Notes under the pieces: generated by a model | Seen by the model: the letters and a program-made list of their open reading frames with translations, nothing else | Databases searched by the model: none | Told to the model about the DNA's origin: nothing | In this document: positions 28,628-37,596 of the stretch, piece by piece | Numbering within the stretch: position 1 is the stretch's first letter | How the letters are laid out: every line of letters begins with the position of its first letter | Source of the DNA: Candidatus Methylobacter oryzae | GTDB lineage: Bacteria; Pseudomonadota; Gammaproteobacteria; Methylococcales; Methylomonadaceae | Direction: 5' to 3' | Length of the DNA stretch: 64,000 nt | Assembly: GCF_003994235.2 (NCBI RefSeq) | Contig: NZ_RYFG02000106.1 | Span: 16,064-80,063 of the forward strand | Program-made: the position numbers and the translations under genes

Positions 28628-29140
28628 ATGAAACAGCGAATATTAGTGCTACTCTGCGCCGCGCTGGCGCTTATCCCGATTAAAACGATATTTTCAGCAG
28701 AAATTGGCGGTGCGGCGCCTGATTGCGAGTTAACTTCAATCAGTGACGATGTTCAACGCGCTAACCTGCAACAATTTCGCGGCAAAATACTCTATGTGGA
28801 TTTTTGGGCCTCTTGGTGTCCGCCTTGCGCGAAATCCGTTCCGTTTCTGAACGAATTGGACCGCGATCTTAAAGACAGAGGGTTGCAAGTTATTGGGGTG
28901 AATCTGGATCAGGCATCCGAAGACGCCAAGGCATTTCTTGCAAAATATCCGGCCAACTTTACCGTACTGGCCGATGCAAACGGAAATTGCGCGAAAGAGT
29001 TTGATGTTAAGGCCATGCCTTCATCTTACTTGATTGATCGTAACGGCATCGTTCGCCATATAAATTTCGGTTTCCGATCCGAAGACGTTAAAGAGCTTCG
29101 GACTCTTGCGGAACAGTTGCTGGCAGAGAAGGCGAAATAA
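28628..29140 (+). CDS. TlpA/ResA-like periplasmic thioredoxin
   Basis: 170 residues with signal peptide (to about residue 23). Thioredoxin fold with the active site WASWCPPCAKS (C64, C67), the IGVNLD strand and the cis-Pro region KAMPSSYLID. Proteins of this type reduce disulfides or help load metals outside the cytoplasm. First of a run with a DUF4266 lipoprotein, DUF3570 protein and ApbE, a neighbourhood I know from other gammaproteobacteria. Confidence 0.9.
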   Translation: MKQRILVLLCAALALIPIKTIFSAEIGGAAPDCELTSISDDVQRANLQQFRGKILYVDFWASWCPPCAKSVPFLNELDRDLKDRGLQVIGVNLDQASEDAKAFLAKYPANFTVLADANGNCAKEFDVKAMPSSYLIDRNGIVRHINFGFRSEDVKELRTLAEQLLAEKAK

Positions 29141-29209
29141 ATAGCCGGTCCCGATAGCGGTACAGTTGGAACATGCGATGATAAACAAGACCATGAATAG
29201 AGACGGCAA

Positions 29210-29425
29210 ATGAAGTTAATGCAACAAGCGCTGTTAATCGTCTTGAGCGTTTGCGTTACGGGCTGCACCCCGGTGTCGCCATGGCAACGAGGTAAACTCG
29301 CCTCGCAGCAGATGGCTTTAGATCCTTACCCTATGCAAAACACCTTTCAGGGGCATATATACAACAGCCGTGAGGCTGCTATGGGCGGTAATTCCGCTGG
29401 AGGCGGCGGCTGTGGCTGTAACTAA
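29210..29425 (+). CDS. DUF4266 small lipoprotein
   Basis: 71 residues. Lipoprotein signal with lipobox CVTGC (Cys at about residue 19), then PVSPWQRGKLA and HIYNSREAAMGG, ending GGGGCGCN. This is the DUF4266 pattern with its invariant Gly/Cys tail, which could bind metal or a cofactor. Overlaps the start of the DUF3570 gene by 14 bp. Confidence 0.92.
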   Translation: MKLMQQALLIVLSVCVTGCTPVSPWQRGKLASQQMALDPYPMQNTFQGHIYNSREAAMGGNSAGGGGCGCN

Positions 29426-32195
29426 GAACACACCGGCAAAGCTTCCTGCCGGAAAAGCCCGGCACTCTCGTCTTACAAATGCTTATAAATACTTGACCGA
29501 TCGCCTATTGCCCCGTAGCGCCCGGCCGAAACCTGCCACAACAACATCCGTGAGCACATCGCTACAAGCACTGACTGCGGCCGCATTGTCATTACCAGGA
29601 TTGATCCCCACTCCCGTCCATGCCGCGGAGGAAGAAGCCAGTTTGCTGTACGGTTATTACGAAGAAAGCAGCCGTAATCTTGCCGGCGTCAACAGCAGAT
29701 TCAATCCCATTGTCGTAGATAGCCTTTTAGGCAGTTCAAAGATTAAATTATCCGACCGGGTGAAATTTGCCTTCAACTACGCACAAGATGTCTGGAGCGG
29801 TGCCACGCCGATTGCAACTGCGCCGCTATCATTCAAAGGCAATAGAGAGGGCGGTGTGATTTCAGGAGCGACGCCTTTTTTACAAAATAATAACGTACTG
29901 TTTGATAGGCAATTAAATCCGCTTAAGCAAGATGCACTGACCGGTCAGCTCGTTAAGGATACTCAATTAGTCCATACGCTGTCCGCCGCTTCACCCGAGG
30001 TTCGCAGACAAGGCGATTTCAAGCTTGGCTATGAATGGAACGAGGTTTCTTTGGATGTAGGCGGAGGAATCTCGGTAGAAAACGACTATGAATCACGGTT
30101 CGGTAATTTGGCAGGACGTTGGGATCTTAACCAAAAGCTGACCAGTTTGAACTTGGGTTTGAGTTATACCAACAGCGACACCCATGCGATACTCGATCAT
30201 GACGTTACACCTTATATTTGGAATACAAGCGGCGGTTACGAAGTCCGCAATATCATCTCGAATAACAGCCAAATCACAAAAACCGGAGGAAATACCTTAC
30301 TGCAAGGCAATCGGCAGGATTGGGGCACGGCTTTTGGCGTAACCCAGATACTGAACGAAGGCGCATTGCTTGAGGCTGGAGTCAGTTACAATCGCAGCAC
30401 CGGCTATATGGCGAATCCTTATAAAACGGTGGAGACTGCGTTCGTTGATCCTTCACAGACCGGCGACGTATTAAGCGGAGTGGCTATCGGATTACTTGAA
30501 AAGCGGCCCGAAGAGCGTAATCAATGGACCGAAAACCTACGCTACGTTCAACATATTGCCGGCCTGGATGCCGCTTTTCATTTCGATTACCGCTTTTTTC
30601 ACGACGACTGGGGAATCAACGCCCATACGTTCGAAGCCGATTGGGTTCAACCGATCGGTAATAATTGGACGATCACGCCGAAGGTGCGCTATTACTCCCA
30701 AGATGCAGCGGACTTTTACACGCCTTTTATGGTTTCCAATCAGGCGCTTAATAAAAACGCTGTCGATGCAAACGGCAGGCCTATTTATGTTTCAGCCAAT
30801 AATCCTAATAACGGACAAGTTTATTTTCGCGATGCGGACTTTAACCTGATCGATGCAAACGGCAGAATTGTCGATGAAAATGCAATAAATCCGGTTAATA
30901 AAACTGTCCCGTTTGACGGCAGCAAGCTGCCCGCTAACTATTCAAGCGATCACCGACTGTCGGGATTCGGCGCTTTAAGCGGCGGCATCACGGTAAGCAA
31001 GCGATTTGCCAAAGGCGTCACGCTTGAGGCGGGCGCTGAATATTATACGCACGCAGGTTCGCTGAAGCTCGGCGGTGGCGGCGAAGGTTCCTATGCGGAT
31101 TACAACTCCTATATGGTTAATGCCGTTTTAAAAGTTGATTTATCCTCGCTATCGCTGTCCTCGGCGGGTAGTAAACATGCCGAACACTTGTTCCATAACC
31201 ATCATGGCGGCCACGCACCGGCCGGAGTGATGTTCGACCACATGTTGGATAAGTCCGGCGATATCATGGTTGGCGCCCGTTACATGTACGGCACCCAATC
31301 CGGCAATATACTGCAAGGTTCAAATAGCGTCAGCGATCAAGCCATCATAAATAACGGCTGTAACGGCAGCCCCTGTTTTACCACGCCGACCGGGATGAAC
31401 ATGAATATGATCATGGTCGACCTGATGTACGCGCCTACCGACAGCTTAACACTGATGCTGATGCCCCAGTTCGTCGACATGAACATGACCACGCGGGTAC
31501 TGGACGGCGCTCCATCGGCAACTGTTGAACAGCAGGCGCTGATCAATCACCATACTTTGCACGAACATACTACAGGCGGTATCGGCGATACCGGCATGTA
31601 CGCGATGGTCAAGCTGTTCGATCAAACTATCCATCATGTTCACGGAACCTTGGGCCTTAGCGCACCGACCGGCGATGTCGATGTGAAGTTCAGGGATACC
31701 CATCGCATCGATGCAGGCTTCCAGCATTACGGCATGCAATTGGGCAGCGGTACTTGGGATTTCAAACCGAGCATCACGTATACCGGAAATATCGACCAGT
31801 ATTCCTGGGGTGCGCAATTGAGCGGCACCGTACGCCTTGAGGACAAGAACAAATCGGGATTTGCATTCGGCGATATATTTCAGTCCACTGCCTGGGGCAG
31901 CTACAAGCTGTTAAATTGGCTTTCAGCGTCGGTGCGAGGCGTTTACACGGTCCAAGGCTCAATAAAGGGCGAGTTCAACGGCACCTTCAATAAACTGGGG
32001 CCGGTGGATTATCCTTCCAGCTACGGAGGACGTTATTGGGATGTCGGTTTTGGCGTCAATGCTTTCGTCCCAAGCGGCGATTTGCAGGGCAACAGCTTGG
32101 GTTTTGAATGGTTGCAGCCGGTCAGCGACGATGTCAACGGCTATCAGCTTCAGCGTGAAGGCGCGTTGTCGGCTACCTGGAGCTATGCGTTTTGA
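29412..32195 (+). CDS. DUF3570 protein fused to Met/His-rich outer-membrane channel-like domain
   Basis: About 927 residues from a GTG at 29412 (AVTKNTPAK) with GGAGGCGG upstream; an ATG at 29370 gives an implausible N-terminus inside DUF4266. The signal region ends near PVHA|AEEE. Residues about 75-585 are DUF3570, a predicted outer-membrane beta-structure. Within it, DVWSGAT (126-132) fits the D-x-x-(S/T)-G-A-T motif used by ApbE to attach FMN to threonine. A second region (about 590-927) looks like an MetA-type outer-membrane channel, rich in Met and His (MNMNMIMVDLMYAP, HHTLHEH, GGIGDTGM). DUF3570 proteins usually stop before this second part. ApbE follows at once. Confidence 0.85.
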   Translation: MAVTKNTPAKLPAGKARHSRLTNAYKYLTDRLLPRSARPKPATTTSVSTSLQALTAAALSLPGLIPTPVHAAEEEASLLYGYYEESSRNLAGVNSRFNPIVVDSLLGSSKIKLSDRVKFAFNYAQDVWSGATPIATAPLSFKGNREGGVISGATPFLQNNNVLFDRQLNPLKQDALTGQLVKDTQLVHTLSAASPEVRRQGDFKLGYEWNEVSLDVGGGISVENDYESRFGNLAGRWDLNQKLTSLNLGLSYTNSDTHAILDHDVTPYIWNTSGGYEVRNIISNNSQITKTGGNTLLQGNRQDWGTAFGVTQILNEGALLEAGVSYNRSTGYMANPYKTVETAFVDPSQTGDVLSGVAIGLLEKRPEERNQWTENLRYVQHIAGLDAAFHFDYRFFHDDWGINAHTFEADWVQPIGNNWTITPKVRYYSQDAADFYTPFMVSNQALNKNAVDANGRPIYVSANNPNNGQVYFRDADFNLIDANGRIVDENAINPVNKTVPFDGSKLPANYSSDHRLSGFGALSGGITVSKRFAKGVTLEAGAEYYTHAGSLKLGGGGEGSYADYNSYMVNAVLKVDLSSLSLSSAGSKHAEHLFHNHHGGHAPAGVMFDHMLDKSGDIMVGARYMYGTQSGNILQGSNSVSDQAIINNGCNGSPCFTTPTGMNMNMIMVDLMYAPTDSLTLMLMPQFVDMNMTTRVLDGAPSATVEQQALINHHTLHEHTTGGIGDTGMYAMVKLFDQTIHHVHGTLGLSAPTGDVDVKFRDTHRIDAGFQHYGMQLGSGTWDFKPSITYTGNIDQYSWGAQLSGTVRLEDKNKSGFAFGDIFQSTAWGSYKLLNWLSASVRGVYTVQGSIKGEFNGTFNKLGPVDYPSSYGGRYWDVGFGVNAFVPSGDLQGNSLGFEWLQPVSDDVNGYQLQREGALSATWSYAF

Positions 32196-32229
32196 TAGCG
32201 ATGTTCTGCGGCGAACTACGATTCTTAAC

Positions 32230-33147
32230 ATGAAAACCAAGCGCCTGACCGACTATCATTTTACTTTCAAGGCAATGGGCTCCCCTTGCGAGATACAGCT
32301 TTTTGCCGATAGTCATGCGAACGCCCAACGAGCCGCGGATGCGGTTATTGCCGATGTTCACCGGCTTGAAGCGCGTTATTCGCGTTACCGCAGCGACAGT
32401 TTTCTGTCCGAAATCAATCGCGTGGCGGCCGTTGGCGGTTCCATCACCGTGGATGACGAGACGGCAGGATTGTTGAATTATGCGGCAACCTGCTATGAGC
32501 AAAGCGACGGCTTATTCGACATTACTTCCGGCATCCTGCGTCAAGTTTGGCGTTTCGATCTGGGCAAACTGCCGGATCAGGCGCAAATTCAGCAATTACT
32601 CGACAAAGTCGGCTGGCACCGGCTTCGTTGGGCCCCGCCTGTGCTTGAGTTTTTGAAACCGGGCATGGAGATTGATTTCGGCGGCGTGGTTAAGGAATAC
32701 GCCGCTGACCGTGCCGCGGCGTTATGTTGGCAAGCCGATATTCGGCATGGTGTGATTAATTTGGGCGGCGACATCAAAGTCATCGGCCCACGTGTCGACG
32801 GTAGCCCGTGGCGGGTCGGTATCCGCGACCCTCGCGACAAAGAGGCAGTCATGCAGACCGTCTTATTGCATGAGGGCGCGCTTGCCAGCAGCGGCGATTA
32901 CGAACGTTGCATCATAGTGGACGGCATCCGTTACGGTCACATCCTCAATCCCCTTACCGGCTGGCCGGTACGGCATTTGGCGGCGACCAGCGTGGTTGCC
33001 GATTTCTGCGTAGTTGCAGGCAGCGCATCGACTATTGCGATGCTCAAGGAAGATAGCGGCCCCGCATGGCTGGAAAGCTTGGGTTTGCCTTATTTATGGG
33101 TGGATGTGCAAGGTAAAACGGGCTGTACGCTTGTGTCGGGTGAGTAG
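32230..33147 (+). CDS. apbE: FAD:protein FMN transferase (ApbE)
   Basis: About 305 residues from the ATG at 32230 (MKTKRLTDYHF). An in-frame ATG at 32185 overlaps the previous gene. ApbE attaches FMN from FAD covalently to Thr/Ser of a D-x-x-(S/T)-G-A-T target. Motifs: EARYSRYRSDSFLSEINR, MEIDFGGVVKEYAAD, INLGGDIKV, SSGDYERC and GHILNPLTGWPV. Neither start gives a signal peptide or lipobox, unlike the usual periplasmic enzyme. The likely target is the adjacent DUF3570 protein. Confidence 0.93.
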   Translation: MKTKRLTDYHFTFKAMGSPCEIQLFADSHANAQRAADAVIADVHRLEARYSRYRSDSFLSEINRVAAVGGSITVDDETAGLLNYAATCYEQSDGLFDITSGILRQVWRFDLGKLPDQAQIQQLLDKVGWHRLRWAPPVLEFLKPGMEIDFGGVVKEYAADRAAALCWQADIRHGVINLGGDIKVIGPRVDGSPWRVGIRDPRDKEAVMQTVLLHEGALASSGDYERCIIVDGIRYGHILNPLTGWPVRHLAATSVVADFCVVAGSASTIAMLKEDSGPAWLESLGLPYLWVDVQGKTGCTLVSGE

Positions 33148-33393
33148 TATTGGCACGGTGTGAACATGGGTTAATGCATGTTTTCGCGAGTGCGGTAGCA
33201 GTTATAGGTTTATAACAAGCTGGAAATTACAATAACATGGAAAACATGATAAATAACTTTTCTGTCTTTCCTACACATGGTCCTATGCATCATAGCGCCA
33301 GATTGAACTAAAGCCGGAACCGCTTATGCTGCATAGTCAGTCGACGCCGTTACTGCAACTGTTGTATTAGTAAGTTATTGGACTGAAAGTCTT

Positions 33394-33462
33394 CAATAAT
33401 CAATAATCAATAATCAATAATCAATAATCAATAATCAATAATCAATAATCAATAATCAATAA
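33394..33462 (+). repeat. Tandem heptanucleotide repeat (CAATAAT)n
   Basis: Nine full copies of CAATAAT plus 6 bases of a tenth, without a mismatch. It sits in the 645-bp gap (33148-33792) after apbE, in which I see no convincing gene. Because 7 is not a multiple of 3, copy-number change would shift frame or promoter spacing, but no gene clearly reads through it. Confidence 0.95.
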
Positions 33463-33792
33463 GGTCATACCTCGATTGATTTTGACCAATTTAACTTGGT
33501 TCCTTTGATTTGGTTGGCGATAAAAAATGGCTTGGTTGTGGGATTGAACGCCAGAGAGGATGGTTTAGCCGTTGTGGTTGTGGTTGTGGAGATAGGCCGC
33601 CGATTGTCGAACTCGGCGGCGTTGAGTTGGATATTTTGAAGTTATGGCGATACCCAATGACTATTGTTTATTACTTTGCCATTTTTATTTATTTCAAATG
33701 ACCAAGCTGTAGCGCGTCGGTAAATTTGCGATAAATAAAAAATAAATTTGCGACAAAGTTTTAAAGGTTTTTAAGCGTTATTTAAAACAATT

Positions 33793-34326
33793 TTAAACCA
33801 AAACCTCAGCCATCAACTCAGGAATCGAATACGGCATATTACCCACAGAACTAAAATCATTAAGCGTAGAATCTAAATGCTCCGTTAACAATAATTTATG
33901 CTGGTAATACAAAGTCCAAATATCATTAGACCACTGTTTTATGGTCATTGCCTTGGGTTTACTTTGAAGCACTCCGATAACCAACAAGCCTATAGCCATG
34001 CCATTGATGCTAGCGTACTCATAGTCATGAGCCGCCTGCCACAATAGCTCAAGATTAACCGCTATCTTTGCTTGTTTTTCGACATTGAATTGAGCAACTA
34101 TCTCATCATACCTAGCCTGATCAGCAATTGCCCAAACACCATCAACATATGACCAAACACCGCCTGCCCAAAACTCCGGAAGCTTAACATCTGAGATCAA
34201 TATTGCATTGCCAATATGGTAATTATGATCAACCCAGCCGGGGCATTTTAGTCCAGTATCCGTCAACACTAAATCAGTGTCGGCATGTATAACCCGATTA
34301 TCCGCAGTCCTCACCATAATAATCAT
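33793..34326 (-). CDS. Phage tail-like orphan protein
   Basis: 177 residues. The N-terminal part (TADNRVIHADTDLV, WSYVDGVWAIADQARYDEIVAQFN) resembles tail-fibre assembly or tail-accessory proteins of phages. The rest is helical with one hydrophobic stretch (INGMAIGLLVIGVL). No other phage gene is nearby apart from its 4-bp-overlapping upstream partner. Family assignment is tentative; probably a prophage or tailocin remnant. Confidence 0.6.
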   Translation of the reverse strand: MIIMVRTADNRVIHADTDLVLTDTGLKCPGWVDHNYHIGNAILISDVKLPEFWAGGVWSYVDGVWAIADQARYDEIVAQFNVEKQAKIAVNLELLWQAAHDYEYASINGMAIGLLVIGVLQSKPKAMTIKQWSNDIWTLYYQHKLLLTEHLDSTLNDFSSVGNMPYSIPELMAEVLV

Positions 34327-34673
34327 AGCGATACCCCCACATCAATCACTCCAGCCTGCAAATATGTAGACGTGCCGGAAATAGAAAAAACAAACTCGTT
34401 GCCATTTATTTTGGCTAAATCACAATATGCCGATGCAACCTTGTTTACGGTAGCCGGCAAGTTAGCAGTTAATGCCGAACCGGCTTTAAGATCAAAGATA
34501 ACAGCGTCTAAATAGCCTGGGCTCCCATTTTTATAGACACACATTGCACGGGTTTCCGATGCGCTTATTGCCACATAAGATACGCCCGAGGTATCGCTAA
34601 CCGGTACCGGCGTGCCCTCAACAACGCTAGTGCCGCTTACATCAAGCATAATCGCTTCGAGGCGGCTATCCAA
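34323..34673 (-). CDS. Phage tail-fibre-like protein, probably 5' truncated
   Basis: 116 residues from a TTG; overlaps the next gene by 4 bp. Gly/Ser/Thr-rich, beta-prone sequence (GTSVVEGTPVPVSDTSG, SISGTSTYLQAGVID) like phage fibre or decoration proteins. The frame stays open upstream to about 34738 (DVAHSAEQNLRLLDSRLEAI) without an ATG or ribosome site, so the original start seems lost. Confidence 0.5.
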   Translation of the reverse strand: MDSRLEAIMLDVSGTSVVEGTPVPVSDTSGVSYVAISASETRAMCVYKNGSPGYLDAVIFDLKAGSALTANLPATVNKVASAYCDLAKINGNEFVFSISGTSTYLQAGVIDVGVSL

Positions 34674-34741
34674 AAGCCTTAAGTTTTGTTCGGCGCTATG
34701 CGCAACATCACCAATAAGTTTCTGTCGATAGCAGGTATTTA

Positions 34742-34763
34742 ATTAAACTGTGTTATTTAGCGT
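34742..34763 (+). promoter_or_regulatory. Shared upstream element, copy B
   Basis: Near-identical to 26301-26322. It lies about 270 bp before the TonB-dependent receptor start, in a 340-bp gap without genes (34674-35013). The two copies precede the two genes most likely to answer to metal status, which suggests, but does not show, a common regulator. Confidence 0.45.
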
Positions 34764-35013
34764 GTTAAGTGAGGCATATGGCTAAAAATTTATCTTGATA
34801 CACATCTATTAAACCGATGAAGAACAAGGACATTAGATTAATAGCGTTTAAAACAGTCAAAGTTAGTTCAGGCATGATGCGTAAGTAATTGACTACGTTA
34901 AATTAAAAAGTCGAATACGGCCGCTCGACAGTCAGCATGGTCGCGAGATTGGTAGCTTGGCACGCAACGTGCTGTTATGGATAGACCCGTCCATAACTAT
35001 AAAAATTAAAATA

Positions 35014-37470
35014 ATGAAAAAGTATTCACTATTGCTTGGGATTATTTATTTAAATTGCGGCGTTGCAGCTGAGCCGGTTAAGGCTAAAAAGGCTGATGCC
35101 GCCAAGCAAAGCCAAGCCAAAGCCGAGAAGCAGAAATCTTCGTCGATGGTCTTGTCCGATATTGTGGTTACAGGTGAGTCGGAGGACGGCAGGCCAGAGA
35201 GCCCTTCAAAAACCGATTTTGCAACGCCTACCGCCAAAGTCACCAAGAAAGATATTGAAAAAACCAACGCGGTTACCACCTCCGATTCCGTCAAATACGA
35301 ATCCGGGGTTTTTGTTCGTCAGCGTTATATCGGCGATCCTAATGCACCGGTCGGCATGCGCGGCTCCAATCCTTATCAGGGCGGCAGGGTCATGGTATTT
35401 ATGGACGGCATGCCGATCTGGAACTCGTTGCAGTACACTTTTAACGGCTCGCCGCGTTGGGGCTTGATCGGTCCGGGTGAAATCAAATCGGTCGATGTGC
35501 TGTCCGGCCCTTTTTCGGCCGAATACAGCGGCAATGCGATGGGCGGCGTGATGAATTTCAATACCGTGCTGCCGCAAAAGCGCGAGGTTTACACCGAAGC
35601 GACTTATATGCTGCAACCGTATTCCTATCAAGGCACCAATAAAAATCTGCAAGGTTTCAAAACCTTCGGTTCTTACGGCGACAAGTTCGGCGATCTCAGC
35701 ACGTATTTCTCCTATAACCATCTGGAGAATGAAGGGCAGCCGATGACGACTTACGGTTATTCGAATTTGGCGGGCGCAAACGGCGGGCCGTTATTAAGGT
35801 ACACAGGCACTGGCGGTGCGGTAAGCGGTGCGTATTTAGAACAAAATCCGAAAGCTGTCGGCAGCCAAGCGAACCAGGGCGGTTATGCCGGGCAGCCGCG
35901 TATTTCCTATGGCGATAGCGGTGTGACGCAATCGGTGGATGATTTGTACAAGTGGAAAGGCGGCTATGCGATCAACTCGAAACTGGATGCTTTATTTACA
36001 GCCGCTTTTGAAAATCTGGATGTGACCAGCACCGGGCAAACGTATCTGAGCAATGCCGCCGGTGCGCCAATATACGGCAGTGGCAGCACCGCTTACAATT
36101 TTAACGGCTTGAATGTCGTTCCTGTTGCGAGCAGCTTTGGAACAAGCCAGCAGAACAGGCAAACGCTGACCTTGGGTGGTGGCTTAAAAGGCAATCTGTT
36201 CGGTAATTGGAATACCAACACCAATATCAGTTATTTCGATGTGCTCCATGACCGAACCATCGCATCGACCTTAAATCCGAACGATCCGAACAATGCCAAT
36301 AAAGGCCAGATTACCGATGTCGACAGCATGGGCTGGATTAATATTTCGACGAAATTCGATAACCAGGAATTTTTAGGACGTAAGGATTTGTCGTTTGCTG
36401 CCGGCTACGAGTACCAGCATTCGAAAATGTTCACGACTCAATACGGTTCCAATAATTATACGACTGCCCAACAAACCAATGTCGCTTTGAAAAGCGGCGG
36501 CGCAACCGACACCCATGGATTGTTCGGGCAATTATCCTGGCGCTTCCTGCCGTCTTGGGACGCGACTGTCGGTACCCGTCTGGAACGCTGGAATATGTCC
36601 GACGGCGTATACACCGTTAACACGCTTAACGCTAACAATGCGATAACCGCTACGGCGAATAATGCTCCGGCAGACCGGCAAGCGTCGGCCTTTTCGCCGA
36701 AGTTTTCATTGGGTTTCGAGCCGGGGCGTTGGAAGTTCCGTTATTCTGTTGCGAAGGCTTATCGTTTCCCGTTGGTTGGTGAATTATTCGACAACTCGAA
36801 CAGTTTAACCGGCAGTGCCAATGTCGGTAACGCCTCTTTAAAACCGGAAGACGGTACGCACCACAACCTGTTAGGCGAATATGATTTCGATAACGGCTAT
36901 ATCCGGCTGAACCTGTTCCATGAGAATGTTCGCAACGCTATTTACAGCTCGTTTATATCGAACTCGGCGCTCGGCAAAACACCGGCAGGAAACTATACCA
37001 GCGTTATTTCCAATATCGGCGAAGTCGAAATTAACGGCATCGACTTCACTATCAATCAAAACCAGGTGTTCGACTCCAATTTCGACGTAAAACTGGACAC
37101 CACAATCCTGGATTCGGAAATCCTGAAAAACGACAACGACCGTAATTTTGTCGGCAAAGACTTTCCGTTGTTACCGGATTACCGGGCTAACCTGTTGACG
37201 ACTTATCACTACGGTAAGGATTGGGATTTTTCGGTAGGTACCCGCTATCAAGGCAGGATGTTCTCCCAATTGGATAACAAGGATTTACAGCTGCCGTACT
37301 ACAGCGCCTTTACCGAATCGGTCTACGTGGATTTAAAAGCCACTTATCATTTCGACGATAAAAAAGGTCATGTGTCGGCCGGGATAGACAACATCAATGA
37401 TTATCAAGCATTTTTTAACCATCCCTTGCCGCAACGTACGTTCTTTATGCAAGCCGGCTATAAATTCTAA
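35014..37470 (+). CDS. TonB-dependent outer-membrane receptor
   Basis: 818 residues from the ATG at 35014 (MKKYSLLLGIIYLNCGVAA signal). An in-frame upstream ATG at 34957 would place charged residues before the signal. The TonB box region is around SDIVVTGE, the plug domain continues to about residue 230 (GMRGSNPYQGGRVMVFMDG, GPFSAEYSGNAMGGVMNF), and a 22-strand-type barrel ends in an aromatic residue (FFMQAGYKF). Substrate unknown: iron chelate, copper chelate or other. A lipoprotein gene follows 126 bp downstream, and TonB-ExbB-ExbD genes lie 2.4 kb further on. Confidence 0.93.
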   Translation: MKKYSLLLGIIYLNCGVAAEPVKAKKADAAKQSQAKAEKQKSSSMVLSDIVVTGESEDGRPESPSKTDFATPTAKVTKKDIEKTNAVTTSDSVKYESGVFVRQRYIGDPNAPVGMRGSNPYQGGRVMVFMDGMPIWNSLQYTFNGSPRWGLIGPGEIKSVDVLSGPFSAEYSGNAMGGVMNFNTVLPQKREVYTEATYMLQPYSYQGTNKNLQGFKTFGSYGDKFGDLSTYFSYNHLENEGQPMTTYGYSNLAGANGGPLLRYTGTGGAVSGAYLEQNPKAVGSQANQGGYAGQPRISYGDSGVTQSVDDLYKWKGGYAINSKLDALFTAAFENLDVTSTGQTYLSNAAGAPIYGSGSTAYNFNGLNVVPVASSFGTSQQNRQTLTLGGGLKGNLFGNWNTNTNISYFDVLHDRTIASTLNPNDPNNANKGQITDVDSMGWINISTKFDNQEFLGRKDLSFAAGYEYQHSKMFTTQYGSNNYTTAQQTNVALKSGGATDTHGLFGQLSWRFLPSWDATVGTRLERWNMSDGVYTVNTLNANNAITATANNAPADRQASAFSPKFSLGFEPGRWKFRYSVAKAYRFPLVGELFDNSNSLTGSANVGNASLKPEDGTHHNLLGEYDFDNGYIRLNLFHENVRNAIYSSFISNSALGKTPAGNYTSVISNIGEVEINGIDFTINQNQVFDSNFDVKLDTTILDSEILKNDNDRNFVGKDFPLLPDYRANLLTTYHYGKDWDFSVGTRYQGRMFSQLDNKDLQLPYYSAFTESVYVDLKATYHFDDKKGHVSAGIDNINDYQAFFNHPLPQRTFFMQAGYKF

Positions 37471-37596
37471 GATATAGCAACAGTCGCAAGTTTATTGATC
37501 TGCACAAGGATGTGCGCTTTAGGCTTTATGGAAAAAGATCCTTACTTGTAAATGGCTGCATACCATTCAGCTCGATCCTTTAATTCGGTTTAATCC

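Noticed and set aside
29370..29411. ATG at 29370 as start of the DUF3570 protein
   Set aside because: It would add MRLLWAVIPLEAAA inside the DUF4266 gene; the GTG at 29412 has a good ribosome site and restores the AVTKN start.
33394..33462. CRISPR array
   Set aside because: The unit is 7 bp with no spacers; it is a simple tandem repeat.
33510..33701. 63-codon frame with Gly/Cys-rich start
   Set aside because: No ribosome site, low-complexity composition and no recognisable domain; probably non-coding.
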